Assembly (NCBI GenBank): GCA_009193035.1
Contig: SWDT01000157.1
Coordinates: 62,001 to 126,000 of the forward strand
From: Halicephalobus mephisto
Taxonomy: Eukaryota > Nematoda > Chromadorea > Rhabditida > Panagrolaimidae
Length of the DNA stretch: 64,000 bases
Direction of reading: 5' to 3'
The notes under the pieces were generated by a model. It saw only the letters and a list, made by a program, of their open reading frames with translations. It had not been told where the DNA came from and ran no database searches. Of this stretch, positions 34,201 through 46,200 are shown piece after piece (position 1 is the first letter of the stretch; each line of letters starts with the position of its first letter). A program made the translations under genes and the position numbers.

Positions 34201-37200
34201 TTATTTACTTTATTAAAAATTCTATATCTATACATCACTAAAAACGATAATGAAAAAAATTTTTGAAGACAAATTTACATATTTTTATGCACTTTTGTCG
34301 TTTTTACGTGGATGATATTTAACTATCCATCTACATACGATTGAGTAGTTGTTATTTACTTTATTAAAAATTCTATATTTATACATCACTAAAAACGATA
34401 ATGAAAAAAATTTTTGAAGACAAATTTACATATTTTTTATGCACTTTTGTCGTTTTTACGTGGATGGTGAGATATTTAGTCTTCTATTGATAGCTAGCTA
34501 AGTAATCAATGTTTACTTTGACTGTAAATTCTAGTTTTGTACGTCATCAATAACTATGATAACAGTAGTTTTTTGGAATAAGTTTGCTTATCCTTTGACA
34601 CACCTTTCTCCTTCGCTGAGATGACAGAACACTTGGCTAGTTGCCCACGAGCACCTGGACCCTTGTTTGCTTAGACAACAGATTTCTATTCCAATAATAC
34701 TCTTTCGTGGTTTACTAATCTAATAGGTCTGGCGTTTTTCGACCTTTACGGAAAACATGAATAAAATTTTCCGATTTTATTTTTAAAAAAACTAGATTTT
34801 TAATTTTATTTTAAAGAAATTTTTGATTTTATTAAAAAAAATTTTTAATTTTTGATTTAATTTTAAAAAAATTTTTGATTTTATTTAAAAAAATTTAATT
34901 TTTCTGTTTTATTTAAAAAAAAACTAAATTTTTTAAATTTTTTTTGATTTTATTTAAAAATAAATTTTATTTTATTTAAAAAAATTAAATTTTTCTGTTT
35001 TATTTAAAAAAAAAACTAAATTTTTTTTTGATTTTATTTAAAAATAAATTTTTATTAATTTCGATTTTTTTCATGAGAAATTTTTTAATCATATTTCTCA
35101 TTCTTGATCGTAAAATTCCAAAGTACCAGTGATCGGATAATGTATGCTTGTTATCAGCTTCTTGAAAGTAAACATTATTTCTCCGAAGAAAATCATTTCT
35201 GTTTTGGTTTTTATTCAATCAAGATCTCAATCGAACACTCGAGAATTGAGTTTTTCGGAGTTGTTTTAAAATTTTTTGATTTTTTGAATATTTTAAAATT
35301 TTAGAATTTTTCGATTTTTTAATTTTTTAAATTTTCTTAATATTTTAGAATTTTTTGAATATTTTAGAATTTTTTGATTTTTTGAATATTTTAAAATTTT
35401 AGAATTTTTTGATTTTTTAATTTTCTTAATATTTTAGAATTTTTTGAATATTTTAGAATTTTTTGAATAATTTCATAAAATTTTTGATCCCTGAGGCTGT
35501 TGTATCTTGTGTAGTCTGATCTAAAAGTTCTTAAATTTAAGGAAAAAATAATCTTTAAATATTAACTAGGAAATCTTAGAATTACGAAACAATGCCTGCG
35601 AAAAATCAAAAATGTCACGTAGACTAGTTTCTAAAAAGTTCTAGAAATTCGTGTCAGGACAATTTCGTAATAATAGTCGTTTTTGAAATTTTAAAGTAGT
35701 TTAATCATGATTGTGGATTTGCATAATTATATAAAAACTTATTTTTTTAGTTTCGACTGAAAAATTATACAAATTTGTATCTGGAATATTTCGTAATAAT
35801 AAGCATTTTTTACTTTTTTTAATCGTCCGATTATGACTATATTTGCATAATTGTGTAAAACCTCATTTTTTCTTTTTGGTCTCAACTAGAAAGTTATAAA
35901 AATTCGTGTCAGGACAATTTCATAATAATAGTCATTTTCGAAATTTTAAAGTAGTTCAATCATGACTGCATTTGCATAATTATATAAAAACTTATTTTCC
36001 TCGATCTCGACTGGAAAATTATAAAAATCGTCTTGAGACTATTTAAAAAAAATAACTTTTGAAGTTTTACAATTGTATAATTTTCAGCACTGTTCCGAAA
36101 GAAGTCGTGCCTGATTCCTGGAATCAGTTTTCAGAAGAACAAATCGTCGTAGATCCAGAGTAAGATTTAAATTTTAAAATTAAAATTAAAATAAAAAAAA
36201 ACTTTATTTTTTTAAATTTCTAACTTAAAATTTTTTTATCGATTTTTAAATTCTAAAAAAAATAAATTAAAAATTTCTAAAGAATTAAATTTTTTTTTTC
36301 AGAATTTTAAATTTAAAGTTCATTTTTTTTTTTAAATTTTATTTTTTTTAAATTTTATTTTTTTTAATTTTAGAATGGCCTCGACTTACATCACCGAGAA
36401 CCTTGCTGGACCTGCTTCCGCCAGAGGGACGACTTATTCTTACACTTACGAATCCCACGTGGATGATCCTGAAATCAGGCCAATCGAAGAATATTCTACG
36501 CATATTTCTGACGTCACTGGTGATGATATTGAACGACATTCTACACAGACCCAGAAAGTCACTCGGGTAACTAAAATAACAACCACCAGGTCTGTGAGAC
36601 AGGTCCCGGTGAATCCGAACGACATTTTCTTCGACGCCGACGGCAATCCGGTCGTGAACGGATACGCCGTCCAAAGCGGCACTTATCCCGACGACGGATT
36701 GGGGATTGACTTGAGTAAAACTTACATAAGTGAACATGAGGAATACAATTCCCCTTCAAGTTCCGCAATTGCCAGACATCCGCCCTTAGGGTACGATAGG
36801 CATTTCATCCCGAGTTCTCCAGGAGTGCCTCAGGTGATAGACATCGACTCTCAGGAAGTTTCCCTAGCTTGGCTTAGACCGGATTCAGACGGCACTGCCG
36901 GACCTGTCGTCGGGTACAGGGTAAGGTTTTTTGGAAAATTAGAAATTTAAAAAAAATTAAAATTAAAAAAAAAATTAGAAATTTAAAAAAAATGAAAATT
37001 TAAAAAATATAAATTTTAAATTTAAAAAATTAAAATTCTAGAAATTAAAATTAGAAAAAAATAAAAATTTTAAATTTAAATAAAAGTAAAAATTCTAAAA
37101 ATTTTAAAATTTTAAAATAAAAATTTTAGAAATTTAAAAAAAAAATTAAATTTTTCAAAAATAATTTTGTAATTTCAAAAGTATTTTATAAATAATTTTA

Positions 37201-40200
37201 TAAAACTGTGAAAAAGAATCATTTTATAAAAAAATCTGAAATATGACTTTATAAAAATTTTTTAGGTTGAATTTCGTCATGGACCTGCCGAAGAATGGGA
37301 ACCTGCTCATGACGATTTACTTCTACAAACAGAATGCAGAAGTAAGTTTAAATTTAAAAATGTTTTTAAATCGAAATTTTGTTTTAAAATTTAAAATAAT
37401 TGAAAAATCGAAATTTTATTTAAAAATCGAAATTTATTTTAAAATTGTTTAAAAATCAAAATTTTGCTTAAAAGTTTTAATTTTATATAAAAATTTACTT
37501 ATAAATTATCTAAAAATTAATTTTAAAATTTAAAATTAAAAATTAAATAGTTCATTGACTGGGTTATTAAGTACAAAAAAATGGTTTTAATAGGAGATCA
37601 AGATAATCCACTACTTGAGTGATTTTTTTATTGATAGTCTGGTTTTCGAAGCGTGAATGGACCATAGAGCCTTACATCGACGTCTACTTTCGATTCGTCC
37701 TCAGCGGCTTGCGCAAAGCAATTGACTGCATTCGTTTTTTGCAAAAATTCAATTTCCATAAAAATAAAATTCCTTAATTTTTACCTTCCAAAAATTAGTA
37801 AAAAAATTATTTAAATTTTCAAAATTATTTAAATTTTTTAATTTTCAAAAATATTTAAATTTTTTAATTTTCAAAAATATTTAAAATTATTTTGGAAAAT
37901 AATTTGACCGAATTTGGAGTATTCTCATTATTTCGATCGATGTCTGTAAAATTCTTTGAGAAATTTTCGAAAATTTCTGAATCATCGAAAAACATTTTTT
38001 AAATTTTCATTTTCCATGATATTCAAGAATCGTCATTTTCCCTTTTTTCATTCAAGTTGTGAACAAACTGTATTATTTTTGGAATTTCACATTGTCGAGG
38101 GAAACGAAAGAAGGGATTGACGTCTGTCTTTTTTGCTTTTGTTGTTGGAACCGCGATATCGACCTTCCTCGGAAAATATTTTATCTATTCCTGAATTCTA
38201 GCACCTGAATGAGACTTCACGAAAACAGAAAGGAGATTTTTGAACGTCTTGATGAACTTGGGCGTCTTCGAGAACGGATAGTGTACGAAAAAGAAATAAT
38301 TGAAAGAGAAATTTGTTCTGATGGTAAGTTTCCAAGGATTGAGTATTTAAGTGTTTTATTGAATCTTGCTTTTTTTTCTGATAGCGCAGTGGTCAGTGCG
38401 AATGACTGCCACTCGCGAGACTCAAGTTCGATTCTTCAAATTCACTTTACCAAAGTTGACGATCAAAGTTCGAAATCGAAATCTAGATTTTTCGCGTTAA
38501 GAGAATACTCTTTTTTAATTTTGAGAATCTATGTTGTTTTAAATTGATAAAACTTTGTTTGAATTTTTTGAATCAAAAATTGTACTTTAGCGAGAAAAGT
38601 TTGAATTTCGACTGTCAACTTTAACAAAAATGAAGTTCTGGTTGAAGATCTATCTTTTTGATCAGAAATAATGAAAAATAAAACCTAAATTTAAAAAGTT
38701 AGTTTCTAGAAATTTTCTTTTAGCACTTTAATGGCTAGTACTCTTGACTGCCATTCGTGAGATCCGAATCTGATTCTTGGTTAAAGATTCACTTTTTTAT
38801 CAGAAAATGCACATAATGAGAATTTAATTAGGGAAATTTAATTGTTAGATTTTTTATCAGAAAATGTATATAATGAGAATTTAATTATGAGAATTTAATG
38901 AGTAAGTCCTTTTTTTCTTGGTAGCTTAGTGGTCAGTGCTTTTGGCTGTCGTTCGTGAGACCCGAGTTCGATGCCCGGCCGAGTAGCCTTGGCCTTGAGA
39001 TCTCACGAGAAGGCGGTCATTAAAGGGACATGCTCCATTAACATATCCCCGAGTGAATACTGCCTCAGGCGGGATGAACTATAAGTAGTCGGAGTTCTCG
39101 TATGAGCTTTCGAGTTCCACTTCCGATGTTTATTATTGGTTCTGCGCAAATTAGGTACAAGCTCGACTGGTCTTCATCCAAGACGGAATAATGCCCCTCC
39201 CGAGGTCTCGATAATCTTATTTCTCTCGTTTTCGCCTTATGCAAGGTTATTTGGTGACACTCGAAAATGAGTGTCTTTCAATGTCCGTCTTTTGCCTGCG
39301 CGAGTGTCATTTTGCTGTTATGCAATTGAATCTTCCATTTCTATAAATTTTATCCAATTCAATCAACTATGTATATAAAGTCCTGTTTTAATTTCTATTT
39401 GGTCATGAGTTTTCGTTAAGTGATCTCGGCTTCCTTTTTCAGAGGTCGCAATTCAATAACAGGCTCTAGAATCTTCGAAAATCTCATGAAAGATTCTTGA
39501 ATCTTCTTAAAATTTATATAGAAGGTTCTAAAATCTTCGAAAATCTCATGAAGAATTCTGGAATCCTTCTAAAATCGATGTAGGAGGATCCAGAATCTTC
39601 GAAAATCTCATGAAACTTTTTGGAATCTTCTTAAAATTTATATACAAGGTTCCAGAATCTTCAACAATCTCATAGAGGATTCTGGAATCTTTTTATAGTT
39701 CACGTGGAAGGTTTTAGGACTTCATAAAGTGCTTTTAGAATCTTCAAAAATCTCACGGAAGCTTCGAAACTTTCTTTAAAATTTCTAGTGTTTCAGAATC
39801 CAGTGAAATTTTAAATTTTAAACAATTTTTAGAATTTTATGAAATTAAAGAAAAGTTTCTTAAATTCTAAATCTTTCTAAAATCTTACAAAACTTTTTGA
39901 ATATAATGAAAAAATTTTTATTTTAATTAAAATTCAAAATTATAAATTTTAAAAAATATTTTTTTTAAAACTTTTTAAAATATTTTTGATTTTTGACAAT
40001 TGACCATTCAAATGGGAAAACTGGCAGAAATTCTGGTCAATTTCATCTATGCCAACAACTTTCGCGTGTTCGGCTGAGCGGATAATTCATTCCAACAGAT
40101 TGTCAAACAATCGGAGGAAATACGGACACGAAAGTGAATTTGGAACGATCGCTGACCGCGAAGACGACCGCGTGAATATATTTGTACAAAATTTTTTCTA

Positions 40201-43200
40201 GTTTTTTAAAAGAAAATTCGGATTTTTTAAGTTATTTATTTTTTATCAAAATTCAGAAAATCTGAAATTAAAGTCAAAAGTCAAAATTCGGAGTCAAAAT
40301 CGAACTTTCAGATCGAAGTTGAAGTCCAAATTTAAGTTGAAAGTTGAATTTCGAAAGCGAAATTTGAAGTCAAAGTTGAAAGTCAAAATTCGGGGTCAAA
40401 ATCGAACTTTCAGATCGAAGTTGGACGTCGAAATCAAAGTTCAAAGTTGAAGTCAAAGTTCAAAGTTGAAGTCAAAATTTGAAGTCGAATTTCGAAATCG
40501 ACTTCGAACTTTGAAATCAAAGTTGAACATCGAAGTCAAAGTTCAAAGTTGAATTTCGAAATTGAAGTCGAATTTAAAGTTCAAAATTGAATTTCGAAAT
40601 CGACTTCGAAGTTCAAAATTAAAATTTGTTTAATTTCGAAGTTCAAAATTAAAATTTAAGTTCGAATTTTCTCGTTGAAACAACATTTATAAACTTTTTT
40701 TTCGATAATTTGTTTTTTTTGAATTTAAAGTTGGAATTTTTTGAATTTTTAAAATCTAAAATTATTTTTGCACGAAAAGTTCGAAATTTTGACTTCCAAC
40801 TTTAATTCTTAACTTTGAAAAACCAGAATTCAGATTTTTATTTTCCTTTATCGTGACCATGAATCAGAAGTAATTTTCTGACTTATCTGATCGAGAAATT
40901 CCCTAATCGTATTATATCCGGTCAAGCAAGAAAACTTAAATTACGATGGTACTTGCCCCCTGCTGACCTTTTTGTCGGCCAGTTTTTCCTTCGATCGTCG
41001 TTCTATTTTTGTACACAAAACCGAAGAATCACTTGTCGGCACTTTTGGCCATTTTTTCCATTTTCGCACTTGACATTGTTCTTTCTTCTAAAAAATCTCA
41101 TTTTTGATTTTCTTTTTTCTTTAAAAAAGTATTATAATTTTTAAAAAACGATGGATATTTTTTGGAATTTTTGCGCAAAAATAAAAAGATAAAAATTTAT
41201 TCGATTTTTTAAATTTTTTCAATAATATATTTTTTAAATTTTCTATAATAATATAATTTTTTTCAATAATATATTTTATTTTATTTTTTTATATTAATGT
41301 AATTTTTAAAATTTTCTATAATATATTTTATTTTTAAAATTTTTTATAATATATTTTATTTTTTTAATTTTCAATAATATATTTTTATTTTTTTATATTA
41401 ATGTAATTTTTAAAATTTTCTATAATATATTTTATTTTTTTAATTTTCAATAATATATTTTATTTTTTAAATTTTCAATAATATATTTTAATTTTTTTAT
41501 ATTAATGTAATTTTTTAAATTTTCTATAATAATATATCTTTAATTTTTTTTCTATAATAATGTTTTTTAATTTTTTTATATTAATATGAATTTTTAAATT
41601 TTCTATAATATGTTTTTTTAATTTTTTTCAATAATATTAATTTTTAAAATTTTTCACAATAATATTAATTTTTAAAATTATCTATTTTAATATATTTTAT
41701 TTTAATTTTTTTGTATTAATATGAATTTTTGCATTTTTTAAATTTGTTTGAAAAAATGAAAAAAGTAATAAATTTGGCAATTCATATAAAATTGACTCGT
41801 CTTTTTTCTTTCTTATCTGAAGTCTTAGAAACTCCGAAAATTCGTGTCGAGAGAATTCCGCAAAAATTTTTTATTTTTATTTTTATAATAGTATCATTTA
41901 ATTGAATCTTGATTGCTTTCCAGTTTCAGCGAATTTGCTTAAAATTACTTTTTTGTAATGATAATTTTCTGCTTTAATTAAAAGTAGAAAAATGTTGGAC
42001 AGTTTACAAGTTTTCCCAGTCGGTAGGATTTTAAAAAAAAATAAAAAATAAAAAACTAAATAAATTTGTTTAAAAAAATAAAAAATAAAAAACTAAATAA
42101 ATTTGTTTAAAAAAATAAAAAATAAAAAACTAAATAAATTTGTTTAAAAAAATAAAAAATAAAAAACTAAATAAATTTGTTTAAAAAAATAAAAAATAAA
42201 AAATAAAATAAATTTATTTAAAAAAATTAAAAAATTTTAAATAATTTTTATTTGAAAAAAAAATAAAAAACTAAATAAATTTAAATTTTTTTTAATATTA
42301 AATAATTTAAATTTCTAATTTTTTAAATAAATAATTTTTAATTTTTTTTAAATAAATAATTTAAATTTTTTTTTAAATAAATATTTTTAATTTTTTTAAT
42401 TGAATAATTTTACAGTAACGAACCTCGATCCGTTGTCCGAGTACCAGTTCCGAGTCTTGGCAGCCAATTCTGCTGGATTTGGGTTACCTTCCAACAGTAC
42501 TCCGCCGATCCAGTTGAGACCAAAATATGACTTGCCATCAAAGAACGGTAAGTTTGATTTTCCTCTTGATGTTCCGAGGAAAGATTGCTGGGAACAGATA
42601 AAATCGTGTCTGCTCAGTCAGTTTTTTCTTTCCTAGTGTTATTCACCTCCACAAAAGTCGATTTTTCACTTAAAAACGTTTATTTTTCGGAAAATTTTCA
42701 CTTTTTTAAAATATAAAATTTATTTTTTAATAGTTTTAGAAATTTATAAGTTTTTAAAATTGAATAAAAATTAAAAATTCGCTTCGGGACCATTTTTAAA
42801 AAATTAATTTTTATAATAATTTTCGAAACTTTTTAAAATTATTTAAAATTTAAAAATTTCAGAATTCAAAAAATTTTAAAAAATTTAATTTTTAGAATTC
42901 TCTGAAATTAAATAATTTTAAAATTATTTGAAATTTCAGAATTCAAAAAATAATAAAAAATTTAAAAAAAATTAATTTTTAATTTTTATAATAATTTTTG
43001 AAAATTCGATTTTGAATGTTAAATTTAAAATTTTTTTGAAATTTCGAGAAAATTGAATATAAAACATGATTTATTAATGAGATGCCGGACTTGAGTTTAT
43101 TTGAGACGTCTTTATTTGTCTTTTCTAAAACGACAAATTTTCGAAGAAACCAAATTTTCAAAAATAATTTTATTTTTTCAAAAATTTTAAAATAATTTAT

Positions 43201-46200
43201 TTTTTCGAAGATTTTTTAAAATAAATTAATTTTTTTTAAAAGTTTTAAAATAATTTATTTTTTCGAAGATTTTTTAAAATAAATTTATTTTTTCAAAAAT
43301 TTTAAAATAATTTATTTTTTCGAAGATTTTTTAAAATAAATTTATTTTTTTAAAGTTTTAAAATAAATTTATTTTTTCAAAGATTTTTTAAAATAAATTA
43401 ATTTTTTTAAAGATTTTTTAAAATAACTATTTTTTTTTAAATTCTTAAATAACTTTATTTTTCAAAAAATTTTAAAATAAATTTATTTTTTTTAAATTTT
43501 AAAAATATTTTTTTCAGGTTTTTCAGCCCCTATCAACCCTGCCGTCGTCGCTGTCGAGGGTGATCGGTGTACTGTAGAGTGGCAACCTCCGATTTCCCAC
43601 GGCACTGTCCCGATTACTGGTTACATTGTATGTTTTTAAATTTGTTATGAATTTTAAAATTAAAAAAATAAGAATTTAAAGAAATTTAAAATATTTTTTT
43701 TCGAAATTGATGCAAAATTAAATTTTGAAAAAATTAAATCGATCTGTGTGAATTTTGCAAGCAAACTGCGAATTTTAATGTTGACTGTTTTGTAAATTTT
43801 GGGACTGGGAATTTTCAGAATTTTCTAGAACCTTCCAAAATTAAAGAAATTTGAAATTTTTTACATTAAAAATTTTTTTGGAATTTTCCAAAATTAAAGA
43901 AATAAAAAATTTTTTAAATTTTTCAGAATTTTTTAAAATTAAAGAAACTTGGAATGAAAAAAATTTTGAAAATAAAGTAAAATTTTCTAATGAGAATTTA
44001 CTTTTTTGAAAATAAAAATTATTTTTGAAATAAAATTTTTAACGAAAATTTTAGATTGAATACCGTGTTGCTGGATCCTCCAATTGGGTCCTGTCAAATG
44101 ATTACCCTGTTCCTGGATACAGATACGACGTGACTAATCTGAGGCCGAACGGCGAATACGAATTCCGAGTTCTCGCGAGATTCGAGGACGGCACCATGTC
44201 GGAACCCAGTTACTCCACTGGATTTTTGAAAATTAAACCTAATGTTCCCATGAGATCACAACATAAATTCAATCCTGATTTGATCCCTCCTGGACAGCCC
44301 CAGGTCCTGGAGACTGATTCCACCTGGGTCCAGCTCCATTGGTCGACTTCGTCTTCTGCTGACAGGGTTACGGTATCGTATGTGGTTGAAATGAGGGAAA
44401 TCGGAGACCCGACGTGGTACACCGCAACCACCACCCCGATCGCCGTCAACGAACTCATCATAGAAAATCTTCATTCTGATTCTACTTATGAATTCAGGGT
44501 GTCTACCGTAGGCCCGGACGGGTCCCAATCCGAACCGGGAGAAACCTCCGACGTCATCAGACTTCGACCGATTCTCAGACCTGGCAGTCACGCCAAAAAG
44601 GTTCCAGACAGACCTTCGGCTCCAGAATATCTAGATTTCGACGGCGGAAGCAATGTGACATTGTGCTGGATGCCGGCCAAAAGTACCCTACCCGTGGAAG
44701 GTTACGAAGTCGAATTTCTGGATTTTCAACAAGATGCCACTCAATGGTTCAAAGTCACGGATAAACTTGTTTATTCTTGCAAAACAACAGTAGGATATCT
44801 CATCCATGGACATCAATATCAATTCAGAATCATTGCAAAAAACGCTGTCGGATATTCCGAGCCTTCTGATCCGTCACCTCCAATCACCATCGGGAAATCC
44901 ATTCGAAAAGGTAATTTTTGAAGGTTTTTATATAAATAACAATTATAATTAAATAAAATTGGATGTGTGATTTTTTGAATTTCCGCGAAAAAATGGAAAA
45001 TTTGGTAACTGATTACGAAATCAACTTTTTTGAAGTGATTTTAAAAGTATTCGAAAAAGTCCATGTCGATATAACTTTGAAAAACGTTTATTTTTGATTT
45101 TTTCATAATAATAATTTTTGAATTCCCGCGCGAAGAGCGAGAGAAAGTGAAAAGTAGAAAAATGGCAAATCTGGTAATTTTAAGAATCGACTCGCGTTGT
45201 TTTCTTTTTTACCTAAATTTTTAATTCTCTAGAAATTTGCATAAAGTAATTTTGAAAAAACTTTTTTTTAATTTCCGCAATATTATGATTTATTTTCATA
45301 TTTTAGTTGAAGAAAATAGAATTCTGAAAGAAGTCAAGTACGTGGAAGCCGAACGGTATGGAACGATAGCTTTGTTGCAAGATGAAATCGTTCGTGAATC
45401 ACCCCCATTACCCGACCGGGATGACTCACCTCCCCCGATTTATCGACAACCAAACTCTGGGAATTGTAAGTTAAAAATTATAATTTTACAGACGAAAATT
45501 ACCCGTTTTTATAGAGTAATTTGGAATTTTTATTTTCGGATATTTGTTAATAGTTTCATATATCGGAATTAATCCCAGAGGATTTGTAGAGGTTTATATA
45601 CCCTATATATCAAAGTTCAGAAGTTTCAAGATCAATTTAGGAAAGATACAGTTCCAAAAAATTAGTTTCGAAATCATAAAATTACAAAACACTATTCCTT
45701 GACAATTAAACTTTAGACTATTTTATTTCCTAACAGCTTTCAGAAATCCCCACGCAGATAATATTGCGAAAACTTTTTGATAATTATGTGGATTTGTTAA
45801 TTTTTTAAATTTCAGTGCAATGGAGAGATCCGACTTTGAAGGAAGTCATTGAGTACCTCAAAAACTCAGATCCCGAGGTCCAAAGGAATGCATCTGGTTA
45901 CCTACAGCATTTGACTTTCAATGACAACATCATCAAGGAAGAAACGAGGAATCTGAATGGAATCCCGCTATTGATCAGACTTCTCGACAGCGATCAACCA
46001 GAAATCCAGAGGAATTCCTGCGGTTGTCTGAAGAACCTTGCTTTCGGAAGGGAGAACGATGAAAACAAAAAAGTCATAATGGAATGTAATGGAGTTAGAG
46101 CTCTTTCCAACGTCATCAAAGGGACTTCAGATGTCCACGTGAAAGAAGAAGCCAGTGGTGCTCTCTGGAACATTTCCTCTTGTGATGAATTGAAGGAACC

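Noticed and set aside
38374..38450. Functional tRNA gene
   Set aside because: D- and T-arm motifs are present but the acceptor stem does not pair and two degenerate copies lie nearby, so a tRNA-derived repeat is more likely.
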